Both the position numbers and the translations under genes were made by a program. Below, one piece after another: positions 51,975 to 60,013 of a stretch of DNA of 64,000 bases. Under the pieces are notes generated by a model. The model did no database searches and was not told the origin of the DNA. It saw only the letters and a list, made by a program, of their open reading frames with translations. Numbering within the stretch: position 1 is the first letter of the stretch; every line of letters begins with the position of its first letter. Source of the stretch: Streptomyces sp. NBC_01306 (GTDB taxonomy: Bacteria; Actinomycetota; Actinomycetes; Streptomycetales; Streptomycetaceae); contig NZ_JAPEPC010000001.1 of assembly GCF_026340465.1 (NCBI RefSeq), positions 744,001 to 808,000 of the forward strand, read 5' to 3'.

Positions 51975-53005
51975 CGCGCGGTCTCCTTCACATGCGTCTC
52001 CTTCACATGGGTCTCCTTCACATGGAGCGCGGTGTTGGTGCTGCCCCCGCCGGTCAGCGCGAGGAACACGTCGTCGAGGTCGGGGGTGTGCACGGAGAAG
52101 CCGGTGGCACGGATCCCGGCTGTGTCGAGCCGGTCGAACAGGGCGCGCAGCGCATCGAGGCCGCCGTCGCCCGCGACGCGCAGGGCGAGCTGGTCGTCGT
52201 CCCGGGCCGCACCGGGGAAGGCGGCGGCGGCGCGCTCGTACTCGTCGGGGCCGCTGAACCGCAGGCGTACATGACTGCCGGGGATCTGCGCCTTGAGCTC
52301 GTCGGCCGTCCCCTCGGCGACGATCCGCCCGCGGTCGAGCACCGCGATCCGGTCCGCCAACTGGTCGGCCTCCTCCAGGTACTGCGTGGTGAGTAAGACG
52401 GTGACGCCGCCGGCGACCAGCGATCGCACGGTTTCCCACATGGTGCGACGGCTGCGCGGGTCAAGACCGGTCGTCGGTTCGTCGAGGAAGATCACCTGTG
52501 GGTCGCCGACCAGCGTCATGGCGAGGTCGAGCCGGCGCCGCATCCCTCCGGAGAAGAACGCGGCGCGCTTGTGCGCGACGTCCGCGATCTCGAACCGCTC
52601 CAGCAACTCCCCCGCCCGCTTGCGTCCTTCGCGCTTGCCGAGGCGCAGCAGGTCGGCCATGAGGAGCAGATTCTCCTCGGCGGTGAGCAGGTCGTCGAGT
52701 GCGGCGAACTGCCCGGTGACGCCGATCGCCGCGCGCACACCGTCCGGCGACGTGACGACGTCGTGGCCGGCGACCTGGGCCTGCCCGCTGTCGGCGGAGA
52801 TGAGCGTGGACAGGATCTGCACGGTGGTGGTCTTGCCGGCGCCGTTCGGCCCGAGCAGCGCGAACACGGTGCCGGGCGGGATCCGCAGATCGATGCCGTC
52901 GAGGACGGTCTTGTCGCCGTACGACTTGCACAGATCGGTGGCGGAGACGGCGGCGGCCGGCTGCTGACCTCCCCGCCTGAGCGTGGGCATGACAACAGAA
53001 TGCAT
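51971..53005 (-). CDS. ABC exporter ATP-binding protein (DrrA-like)
   Basis: A 344-aa ATPase of the daunorubicin-resistance type: Walker A GPNGAGKTT, Q-loop GVTGQFAALDD, signature FSGGMRRRLDLA, Walker B VIFLDEPTTGLDPRSR, and the typical C-terminal domain ending in HTPDLDDVFLALTG. The last residues repeat HVKET three times, encoded by a 15-bp tandem repeat. Leu204 is a TTA codon (52394-52396), implying bldA dependence. GGGGAGGA precedes ATG 53005. Confidence 0.92.
   Translation of the reverse strand: MHSVVMPTLRRGGQQPAAAVSATDLCKSYGDKTVLDGIDLRIPPGTVFALLGPNGAGKTTTVQILSTLISADSGQAQVAGHDVVTSPDGVRAAIGVTGQFAALDDLLTAEENLLLMADLLRLGKREGRKRAGELLERFEIADVAHKRAAFFSGGMRRRLDLAMTLVGDPQVIFLDEPTTGLDPRSRRTMWETVRSLVAGGVTVLLTTQYLEEADQLADRIAVLDRGRIVAEGTADELKAQIPGSHVRLRFSGPDEYERAAAAFPGAARDDDQLALRVAGDGGLDALRALFDRLDTAGIRATGFSVHTPDLDDVFLALTGGGSTNTALHVKETHVKETHVKETAR
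51981..52025 (-). repeat. 15-bp tandem repeat (3 units) at the ATPase C-terminus
   Basis: GTCTCCTTCACATGC/G occurs three times head to tail (51981, 51996, 52011). In the minus frame it encodes repeated His-Val-Lys-Glu-Thr just before the stop. Copies are nearly identical, so the tail length may vary between strains. Confidence 0.9.
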
Positions 53006-53071
53006 GGGGTCCTCCCCTTCGAAGGCGTGCTGAACGGTGAAGTGGCCGTGATCCTCAGGAGATCGGACGGG

Positions 53072-53929
53072 TCAGGCCCGGGCGCGGCGGATGTCGATGT
53101 TGCCGTAGCTCGTACGGGCCCTGACCTCGACGGTGTCCTCGGTCTTGTCCGGGCTGTCGGACGCCCCGAGCGCGTTGTGCACCTTGCCGAAACCCGAGCC
53201 AGCGTCGACCCAGGCGGCCGTGCCCTCACGGATGCCGATCTCGATGGCACCGTGGGAGGTCTCCAACTTGACGGTGCCGCAGGAGACATCGCCGACGCGC
53301 ACGGCGCCGTTGGCCGTGGCGGCGGTGACCGAGGTCCGGGCGCGCTCGATGGAGATGTCGCCGTTGGAGCCGTTGACCCGCAGATCGCCCATCGCGTCGC
53401 CGACGGTCGTGGAGCCGTGCGAGTTCTTCAGGACGGCGGCGCCTTCGATGGTGCCGATGCGCATACTGCCGGAGCTGGTGGCCATCTCCGCGGGGCCCTC
53501 GACGCGGTCCACGGTGATACTGCCGTGGGACGCCGCCACATGCAGCGGCCCGGTGGTGTCGAAGCGGACGTCGCCGGACGAGGTCTTCACACGGACCTCG
53601 CCGAGCCGGCCCTCGCCGTACACCTGGGCCCAGGCGCCGGTCATGTCCACCCGCGAGCCCGTGGGCAGTTCGACCGTCACGTCGACGCTGCCGGTGCGCC
53701 CGATGATGTAGCGCTGCTTGGGTGTCCTGATGGTCAGCAGACCGCTCGCGTACCGCACTTCGGTCTGCTCGGCGACCCGTACGTCCTGGTTCCTCTTCGG
53801 ATCACGGGGCTGCACATCGACGACGGTGTCGACACGGTCGGTCGCGATGAACCGGATGGATCCGGCGTCCACCTGGGCGGTGGCCGAGATCGGTTCGGGG
53901 GTGGCGAAAGGAGCGTCGAAAGTAGGCAT
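53072..53929 (-). CDS. DUF4097 beta-strand repeat protein
   Basis: A 285-aa protein rich in short beta strands with repeating Gly/Ser turns (VKTSSGDVRFDTTGPLHVAA, ATSSGSMRIGTIEGAAV, NGSNGDISIERA, ETSHGAIEIG), the right-handed helix-like pattern of DUF4097 (LiaG-like) proteins. No signal peptide, so it acts inside or at the membrane. It precedes an ABC exporter in the same operon, a pairing often seen in envelope-stress systems. ATG 53929 is used; ATG 53956 is nine codons upstream. Confidence 0.85.
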   Translation of the reverse strand: MPTFDAPFATPEPISATAQVDAGSIRFIATDRVDTVVDVQPRDPKRNQDVRVAEQTEVRYASGLLTIRTPKQRYIIGRTGSVDVTVELPTGSRVDMTGAWAQVYGEGRLGEVRVKTSSGDVRFDTTGPLHVAASHGSITVDRVEGPAEMATSSGSMRIGTIEGAAVLKNSHGSTTVGDAMGDLRVNGSNGDISIERARTSVTAATANGAVRVGDVSCGTVKLETSHGAIEIGIREGTAAWVDAGSGFGKVHNALGASDSPDKTEDTVEVRARTSYGNIDIRRARA

Positions 53930-54039
53930 GGCTGTCCCGTCCTCTTGGGTCTTCATGGCGTCCCCGCTGGTGGGACGTGGTGTGGGTCTGAAGTGGGTTG
54001 GGTTTGAAGTGGAGTGGCTCTGCGGTGGGTCGGGCGGGG

Positions 54040-54564
54040 CTAGCGCACCCAGCCCGTGAAGCTCTGTCCGGTACTCCGGGTGGTGCGGGTCTTCTCCGTC
54101 GTACGCGACGGGGCGCCGCCGTCGACCGCGGCCGACACGGCTCGTACCAGCCACGCGTTGACCGACAGGCCCTCACGGCTCGCGGCCTCCTCGGCCCGCG
54201 CCTTGAGGTGGGCGGGCAGGCGCAGATTGACACGGGCGGTGCCGCCGTCGTCGCCGTCGGCGGGTGCCGGGGCCTTGAGCAGCTCGGCGGGCCCGCTCCT
54301 GTCCTCGTACGCCTCGCCGCCCGCCGGCCGCGTCACCACGAAGTCGGGGTCGAGCCCGCGCAGTCGTACGTCGACCGACCCGGGGGCGAGTTCACGAGTG
54401 ATCTCGTCCATCGCGGCGGAGAGCACATTGAGCATCGCCAGTCGGGTCGCCGACTCCAGGGGAGCGGTGAGCCGCTCGGCCAGCTCGCGGGCTTCCTCGC
54501 CGCCGGCTTCGGCGGCCACCGCGAGTTCGCGGCGGAGTGTGTCGACATACGGCGTGAGGTCCAT
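54040..54564 (-). CDS. Ribbon-helix-helix (HicB/Arc-like) regulator
   Basis: A 174-aa protein whose C-terminal part contains an RHH motif: ARVNLRLPAHLKARAEEAASREGLSVNAWLVRAVSAAV. The N-terminal 90 residues are helical and probably mediate oligomerisation. No toxin-like gene lies beside it, so it is more likely a repressor of the DUF4097-ABC operon it heads than an antitoxin. An 18-bp palindrome lies directly before ATG 54564, fitting autoregulation. No Shine-Dalgarno is present; the message may be nearly leaderless. Confidence 0.8.
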   Translation of the reverse strand: MDLTPYVDTLRRELAVAAEAGGEEARELAERLTAPLESATRLAMLNVLSAAMDEITRELAPGSVDVRLRGLDPDFVVTRPAGGEAYEDRSGPAELLKAPAPADGDDGGTARVNLRLPAHLKARAEEAASREGLSVNAWLVRAVSAAVDGGAPSRTTEKTRTTRSTGQSFTGWVR

Positions 54565-54569
54565 GACGT

Positions 54570-54587
54570 CATAGTGGCACCACTATG
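54570..54587 (-). promoter_or_regulatory. Operator-like palindrome before the RHH gene
   Basis: CATAGTGG, spacer CA, CCACTATG forms a perfect 8-bp inverted repeat ending 5 bases upstream of the start at 54564. A second palindrome ATGGCGCCAT overlaps it at 54585-54594. RHH repressors bind such short symmetric sites as paired dimers, so this is the expected autoregulatory operator. Confidence 0.65.
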
Positions 54588-54690
54588 GCGCCATGCGCAA
54601 GGCGGTAAGCGAGGCAACTGTCGGCCGGAGCTAGCAGAACACCCCTGACCTGCGGAAACGTACTGACATCAATCCGAGTCAATGCGATGC

Positions 54691-54776
54691 CACGTGACGC
54701 CTCGCCTCCTGTGGCGCATCCAGTGGCACCGCATGGCGCCACGTGACACCACGTGACACCACGTGGCGCCACCGGC
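54691..54776 (+). promoter_or_regulatory. Phased CACGTG array upstream of the PPOX-fold gene
   Basis: CACGTG occurs at 54740, 54750 and 54760, exactly 10 bases apart, inside a larger inverted repeat (GGCGCCACGTG at 54735-54745 and CACGTGGCGCC at 54760-54770), with a fourth copy at 54691. One-turn spacing would put all copies on the same face of the helix. This suggests a cooperative protein-binding site between the divergent genes at 54564 and 54830. Confidence 0.6.
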
Positions 54777-54829
54777 ACCCGGGCCGCGCCACCCATGCGG
54801 TGGCGGGGTCCGCGCGCGATGCTTGGCGC

Positions 54830-55195
54830 ATGAGTGAATTCACCGATGCCGAACGCGCGTATCTCGCCACCCAGCGCCTGGGAAGGCTGGCCACCGTCGA
54901 CCCCAGGGGGCAGCCGCAGGCGAACCCGGTCGGCTTCTTTCCGCAGGAGGACGGGACGATCCTGATCGGCGGGTACGCCCTCGGCACCACCAAGAAGTGG
55001 CGGAATCTGCAGGCCAACCCGAAGGTCGCACTGGTCGTGGACGACATCGTGAGCGTGCAGCCGTGGTCGGTGCGCGGGGTGGACATCAGAGGTGAGGCCG
55101 AGCTGCTGACCGGGCCGCACGAGCTGGGCCCGCACTTCAGCGACGAGCTGATCCGCATCCGCCCCACGAAGATCCACAGCTGGGGCCTGGAGTGA
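54830..55195 (+). CDS. PPOX-fold flavin/F420-binding protein
   Basis: A 121-aa split-barrel protein of the pyridoxamine-phosphate-oxidase class. RAYLATQRLGRLATVDPRGQPQANPVGFFPQEDG and KKWRNLQANPKVALVVDD are typical of the small actinobacterial F420- or FMN-dependent members with oxidoreductase or biliverdin-reductase-like roles. No Shine-Dalgarno is visible at ATG 54830, and an open frame reaches 54743 through the repeat array. Substrate unknown. Confidence 0.83.
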   Translation: MSEFTDAERAYLATQRLGRLATVDPRGQPQANPVGFFPQEDGTILIGGYALGTTKKWRNLQANPKVALVVDDIVSVQPWSVRGVDIRGEAELLTGPHELGPHFSDELIRIRPTKIHSWGLE

Positions 55196-55278
55196 CCCGG
55201 TAGGCACTCCCCCGGCGCACCGCCACCCTGCCGCCCGCGGCCGGCCAGATGCTCACGTGCTCATGGCTGACCGGGTGC

Positions 55279-56610
55279 TCACGGCTGATCGAGCCAGATG
55301 TGCCGCAGGGCGTACGAGCGCCAGGGCCGCCAGATCTCCGCGCCCGGCTCACCGGCGAGCGCCACATCGGGGTCGCCGAGCGCCCGCATCCGGATCAGCG
55401 CCGCCGCCCGCGGGGTCATGCCGGGCAGCGCGAGAAGCGCCTGTTCGGCTTCGTCGCGGTCGGCCCCCGGGTCGAGGCGTACGCCGGACACGGCGCCCAG
55501 CGACGGCTCGTCGGCCAAGAGTTCGGCCGGTGCGGGGAAGAGGTGGGTGAGGCCGCCGCAGGGCTGGTCGAGTGCTGTGCCGTAGCGCTCGACCAGCCAC
55601 TGCGACTTCTCCCGCCCGGCCAGCGCCCGTACCGCGAACTCCTCGGGCTCCGCGGCACCGGGCGAGCGCAGCCCAGGGCGGCGCGCGACGAGCGGTGCGA
55701 GGCGCGGGTCGGCGGAGAGCCGTTCGTCGATGGCGTACGGATCGGCGTCCAGGTCGAAGAGCCGGCGCAGGCGCTGCACGGCGGTGGTCAGGTCCCGCAG
55801 ATCGGTGAGGTGGATCCGCGCGTCCAGCCAGCGCCCGGCCGACCGCTCGCTGACAGCGGCGATGCCCGAGCCGTACGGCAGCCGCAGGGTGCGCCGGTAG
55901 GTGCGGGAGCCGGACGTGCCGAGCACCTCCTCGATCCGCGGGATCGTCTCCCGTGCCAGCAGGTCGAAGGCCTCCCGTGCCGCATAGGGGCCGCGGTGGG
56001 CGAGGCGCAGCGGGATACCGGCAGCCGTCCCGGCGGCGGCCCCCGGCACGACGGTGGCGGCCTCGGCCCGCAGCTCGCTCGGCGTGCGGGCGTAGATCTT
56101 CCGAATGGTGTCGTTGAACTGCCGCACGCTCGCGAAACCGGACGCGAACGCGATCTCCGTGACCGGCAGTCCGGTGGTCTGGAGCAGGACGCGCGCGGTG
56201 TGCGAGCGCTGTGCGCGGGCCAGTGCGACCGGACCCGCGCCGACCTCGGCGGTCAGCTGCCGCTGGACCTGCCGGGTGCTGTACCCGAGCCGTACCGCGA
56301 GGCCCGGCACACCCTCGCGGTCGACCACCCCGTCCCCGATCATGCGCATGGCGCGGCCGACGACGTCGGCGCGGATGTTCCAGGCGGCGGAACCGGGCAC
56401 GGCGTCCGGCCGGCAGCGGCGGCAGGCGCGGAATCCGCCGCCCTGGGCCGCCGCCGCCGTCGGGTAGAAACGAACGTTCCGGCGTTTGGGGGTCACCGCC
56501 GGGCAGCTGGGCCGGCAGTAGATCCCGGTGGTGCGCACCGCGAAGAAGAACTCCCCGTCGAAGCGCGCGTCGCGGCTGCTCACCGCCTCGTACCTGGTCT
56601 CTTCATCCAT
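55279..56610 (-). CDS. AdaA-AlkA fusion: methylphosphotriester sensor and DNA glycosylase-like protein
   Basis: A 443-aa fusion. N-terminal Ada zinc domain with the acceptor cysteine in TTGIYCRPSCP and CRRCRPD; AraC helix-turn-helix domain (GYSTRQVQRQLTAE, ASGFASVRQFNDTIRKIY); then an AlkA N-terminal domain and helix-hairpin-helix region (LPGMTPRAAALIRMRALGDPD). The segment that normally holds the catalytic Asp, between ALGDPD and WRPWRSYA, is about 20 residues short and has no Asp. It may therefore sense and regulate but not excise. Start at ATG 56610; GTG 56613 is next to it. Confidence 0.88.
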   Translation of the reverse strand: MDEETRYEAVSSRDARFDGEFFFAVRTTGIYCRPSCPAVTPKRRNVRFYPTAAAAQGGGFRACRRCRPDAVPGSAAWNIRADVVGRAMRMIGDGVVDREGVPGLAVRLGYSTRQVQRQLTAEVGAGPVALARAQRSHTARVLLQTTGLPVTEIAFASGFASVRQFNDTIRKIYARTPSELRAEAATVVPGAAAGTAAGIPLRLAHRGPYAAREAFDLLARETIPRIEEVLGTSGSRTYRRTLRLPYGSGIAAVSERSAGRWLDARIHLTDLRDLTTAVQRLRRLFDLDADPYAIDERLSADPRLAPLVARRPGLRSPGAAEPEEFAVRALAGREKSQWLVERYGTALDQPCGGLTHLFPAPAELLADEPSLGAVSGVRLDPGADRDEAEQALLALPGMTPRAAALIRMRALGDPDVALAGEPGAEIWRPWRSYALRHIWLDQP

Positions 56611-56691
56611 CACGAGACCAGTGTGCCCCGGTCTCCGGGCCCCGGCTGGCGGAAAACGGACAGCGCACCCGGGGCCGGGGACCCGGCTGGT

Positions 56692-57810
56692 TCAGGGTTT
56701 GCGGACCTTGCCGCGCTTGGCCTCCATGTTGGCCCGGCCCTCCGCACCCTTCAGCTTCCAGTCGCGCCGGATCTCGGCGCGCATCCGGGCGTCGGTCCGC
56801 GCCAGGATGCGCTGGTTCTCCCGGAGCAGCTTGCGGTAGCTCTCCAGGCGGCGGACCGGCAGCGAGCCGTCGTCGATGGCCGCGAGGACCGCGCACCCCG
56901 GCTCCGACTCATGGGCGCAGTCGTGGAAACGGCACTCATCGGCGAGCGCGTCGATCTCGGAGAAGACCTGGCTGACCCCGCTCGACGCGTCCCAGAGTCC
57001 GACACCGCGCAGTCCCGGGGTGTCGATGAGGACGCCGCCGCCGGGCAGGACGAGCAGATTGCGGGTGGTGGTGGTGTGCCGGCCCTTGCCGTCCGCATCC
57101 CGGGTGGCCTGCACCTCCATCACGTCGGCGCCGATCAGGGCGTTGGCCAGGGTCGACTTGCCCGCGCCGGAGGCTCCGAGCAGCACGCTCGTCCCTCCGG
57201 CGACCACGGCGGCCAGGACGTCCACGCCGTCGCCGGTGGCGGAGCTGACGGGCAGCACCTGTACGCCGGGTGCGGTGGTCTCGACGTCGTCGACGAGATA
57301 CGAGAGCCCGGTGGGGTCCGGTACCAGGTCGGCCTTGGTGAGGACGACCAGCGGCGTGGCGCCCGACTCCCACGCCAGGGCGAGGAACCGCTCGATCCGG
57401 CCGAGGTCGAGCTCGACGGCGAGCGACACGGCGATGATCGCGTGGTCGACGTTGGCGGCGAGGATCTGGCCCTCGGACCGCTCGGACGACGTCGAGCGCA
57501 CGAAAGCGGTCCGGCGCGGCAGCAGCGCCCGCGCGAACTGCGGGTCGCCCGCCGGATCGACGGCGGCCCAGTCACCGGTGCACACGACCTTCATGGGGTC
57601 GCGCGGTACGACGAACTCGGTGTCGGCGCGGACGGGTCCGGCCGTGGTGATGACATCGCACCGCCCGCGGTCGACGCGTACGACACGACCGGGCAGGAGG
57701 CCCTGCTCGGCGTACGGAGCGAACTCGGCCTCCCAGTCCGCGTCCCAGCCGTAAGCGGCGAGCGGGTGCGCGGAAGCGGAGGAAGCCTGGGAGAAAGAAG
57801 AGAAAGACAA
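56692..57810 (-). CDS. rsgA: Ribosome small-subunit-dependent GTPase A (RsgA)
   Basis: RsgA is a circularly permuted GTPase that checks late 30S assembly. The motifs come in permuted order: G4 TKAD, then G1 GASGAGKST, then G3 DTPG, and the C-terminal zinc site is C-x-FHDCAHESEPGC. The N-terminal OB-fold part (GRVVRVDRGRCDVITTAGP) binds RNA. Start chosen at TTG 57810 with AAGGG upstream; GTG 57825 is 5 codons earlier with no ribosome binding site. A 23-codon ORF lies just upstream. Confidence 0.92.
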   Translation of the reverse strand: MSFSSFSQASSASAHPLAAYGWDADWEAEFAPYAEQGLLPGRVVRVDRGRCDVITTAGPVRADTEFVVPRDPMKVVCTGDWAAVDPAGDPQFARALLPRRTAFVRSTSSERSEGQILAANVDHAIIAVSLAVELDLGRIERFLALAWESGATPLVVLTKADLVPDPTGLSYLVDDVETTAPGVQVLPVSSATGDGVDVLAAVVAGGTSVLLGASGAGKSTLANALIGADVMEVQATRDADGKGRHTTTTRNLLVLPGGGVLIDTPGLRGVGLWDASSGVSQVFSEIDALADECRFHDCAHESEPGCAVLAAIDDGSLPVRRLESYRKLLRENQRILARTDARMRAEIRRDWKLKGAEGRANMEAKRGKVRKP

Positions 57811-57881
57811 GGGGTGACCCTTCACAAGGGTGGCCCCGGCACCGCGCTCACTGGCGCGGAGAAAGAATGATCAGAGAGGGA

Positions 57882-57953
57882 TCAGCCGGAGGCCACAGAG
57901 GTGGAGTGGATGAGCTTCCGGGTGCGGACAGCACCCAACATGACGACAGCCAT
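57882..57953 (-). CDS. Short ORF with perfect Shine-Dalgarno upstream of rsgA
   Basis: A 23-codon ORF from ATG 57953 to TGA 57882, preceded by AGGAGGT (57961-57967 on the minus strand) at 7-base spacing, the strongest ribosome binding site seen in the window. The peptide begins MAVVMLGAVRTRKLI and is basic and hydrophobic. Its stop is about 60-70 bases before the rsgA start, so it may be a regulatory leader of that transcript or a small independent peptide. Confidence 0.5.
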   Translation of the reverse strand: MAVVMLGAVRTRKLIHSTSVASG

Positions 57954-58270
57954 CGGTCACACCTCCTGCCTTGCGTCAGCCAATACCGGCAGCAGCAGGC
58001 CGCCGGAGGAACACCGCAAACCTTAGACACAGGCCCGACCGCGCGCCAGCTCTTTTCTCCCGCCGAACCCCGTGACGCGACCAGACGCACGCGAGCCTGC
58101 TCTGCCGCGGTGGCTTTCGCCGCTCCCCGTGCGTTCACCGAGCCGGACCGCTACCCCCGCGAACGGACGTCCTGCGCTCGTGGGGCATCCCCTGCCGGTT
58201 CATGATGATTCCGACGCACGCACACCCACGCACACCTGCACCGGGCAGGGCGGACTGGTGAGAGGTTCGG
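57954..58270. other. Divergent region between the rsgA leader ORF and the Tat lipoprotein gene
   Basis: This 317-bp region holds the ribosome binding site of the short ORF at 57882-57953 and should hold promoters for both directions. GAGAGG at about 58259 serves the lipoprotein start at 58271. Other open frames here lack start signals. Confidence 0.45.
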
Positions 58271-59887
58271 ATGGGCGAGGACACGGAGCGCGAGGGCCGC
58301 CGTCGGGGCCGCGCACCGGACGGTGCCGGAGCGGGCCTGGACCGCCGGCACTTCCTCGGGACGGCCGCCGCAGTGGGTGCCACCGGCCTCACGGCGGGCC
58401 TGCTGGCCGGATGCGACGCGTCGCCGGACGTCAGCACCGGCGCCCTGCCCCACCCCGACGCGTCGGCCGGTGGGGTGAAAGCCGCCGCCGCGGCGGAACG
58501 GGCCAGGCCAGGCAGCCCCGACTGGCGGATCCGCTCACAGGGCCCGCCCGAGGCGGTCGAGGGCTACACCGACAAGGTGAGCGTGCTGCCCGGCGAGGAG
58601 TTCGGGCTGCACGTCTCCACCACCGCCCCCGGCTTCCGGGTCTCGGCCTACCGGGTCGGCTGGTACGACGGAGCACAGGCCCGGCTGGTCTGGCGGTCGG
58701 GCCGGGTCGCCGGAGCGCACCAGCAGCAGTCCCGGATGATCTCCAGCACCCGCAGCATTCGGGCGGACTGGCAGCGCACCCTCGGCGTCCGGACCGAAGA
58801 CTGGCCGGCCGGTGCGTATCTGCTCAGACTCGACGCGGAGAACGGGCACCAGCGATACGTACCGCTGATCGTCCGCTCGGCGAGCGCCTCGGGCGCGACC
58901 CTGCTGATGCACGCACCGACGACCTGGCAGGCGTACAACGCCTGGGGCGGGTACAGCCTTTACCGGGGGCAGGACGGCACGTACATCACACGTTCGCTGG
59001 CCGTCGGCTTCGACCGGCCGTACGACAGGAACGGGGCCGAGAAGTTCATGGTCTACGAGCGGGCCGCGGTCGTCCTCGCGGAGCGGCTCGGCATCCCGCT
59101 CGCCTACACCACCGGACTGGACATCCACCTCACCCCGTCGGTGCTCCACGGGGCCACCTCGGCCGTCTCACTCGGCCACGACGAGTACTGGACCCCGGAA
59201 CAGCGTCAACACGTCACCCGCGCACGCGACACGGGCACCAATCTGGTCTTCCTGGGCGCCAACACCTGTTTCCGCCGGGTCAGGCTCGAACACGGACCGT
59301 CCGGCGCCGGCCGCACCGTGGTCTGTTACAAGTCCGCCTACCCGAACGACCCGCACTTCGCAGACCACCACGGCCTGCCGACCCACGACTTCCGCCAACC
59401 GCCCGCCGCGGACCCGGAGTCCACACTGACCGGCGTCCTGTACGAGGGGTTTCCCACAGACGCGCCCTATGTCGTCCACAGCGCGGATCACTGGCTCTTC
59501 GAGGGGACCGGGGTGAAGCGGGGCGACTCGTTCAAACACCTGGTGGGTGTGGAGTACGACCGGGTCACCCCCGGCGCGCCCACCCCGGCGCCCCTGGAGA
59601 TCCTGGCCCACTCCCCGCTGGTCTGCGACGGCCGGAAAAGCCACTCGGACTCCGCGTACTACACCGTCCCGAGCGGGGCCGGTGTCTTCTCCACCGGGAC
59701 GATGCGGTGGGTCGAGGGGCTGATGGCCGGGACCCGGGACAGCTGCCGTGATCACGGGATGGACGCCCGGACAAGGGCCTTCGTCACCCGCACCACCGAG
59801 AACGCACTCCGGGGCTTCGCCGCCGGCCCAGCGGCGAAAGCCCGGGCCGCGCCGAAGGACAACGTACAGAGTGTGTACGCGAGTTGA
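58271..59887 (+). CDS. Tat-exported lipoprotein, N,N-dimethylformamidase beta-subunit family
   Basis: A 538-aa exported protein. The N-terminus has a twin-arginine motif (DRRHFLG), a hydrophobic run and a lipobox LLAGC, so it is probably a surface lipoprotein. The body matches the dimethylformamidase large-subunit-like domain (YRVGWYDGAQARLVWRSG, PTTWQAYNAWGGYSLY, LGHDEYWTPEQRQHV, NTCFRRVR), a glutamine-amidotransferase-like fold. Actual amidase activity is not implied; most homologues of this form are uncharacterised. No iron-binding ligand set was checked. Confidence 0.85.
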   Translation: MGEDTEREGRRRGRAPDGAGAGLDRRHFLGTAAAVGATGLTAGLLAGCDASPDVSTGALPHPDASAGGVKAAAAAERARPGSPDWRIRSQGPPEAVEGYTDKVSVLPGEEFGLHVSTTAPGFRVSAYRVGWYDGAQARLVWRSGRVAGAHQQQSRMISSTRSIRADWQRTLGVRTEDWPAGAYLLRLDAENGHQRYVPLIVRSASASGATLLMHAPTTWQAYNAWGGYSLYRGQDGTYITRSLAVGFDRPYDRNGAEKFMVYERAAVVLAERLGIPLAYTTGLDIHLTPSVLHGATSAVSLGHDEYWTPEQRQHVTRARDTGTNLVFLGANTCFRRVRLEHGPSGAGRTVVCYKSAYPNDPHFADHHGLPTHDFRQPPAADPESTLTGVLYEGFPTDAPYVVHSADHWLFEGTGVKRGDSFKHLVGVEYDRVTPGAPTPAPLEILAHSPLVCDGRKSHSDSAYYTVPSGAGVFSTGTMRWVEGLMAGTRDSCRDHGMDARTRAFVTRTTENALRGFAAGPAAKARAAPKDNVQSVYAS

Positions 59888-60013
59888 CCGACCAGCCCGG
59901 CCACCGCCTGCCACCGGGTCCAGCCGCGCAGGCCCCATGGCCTCCGCCCACCTGCGTAAATCCATGGCAAAACGGGCAACCGACAGGCTCTCATGCTGCT
60001 CTTGCCTGCCGTG

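Noticed and set aside
54040..54564. RHH protein as antitoxin of a toxin-antitoxin pair
   Set aside because: No small toxin-like gene is adjacent; the next genes are DUF4097 and an ABC exporter, so a repressor role is simpler.
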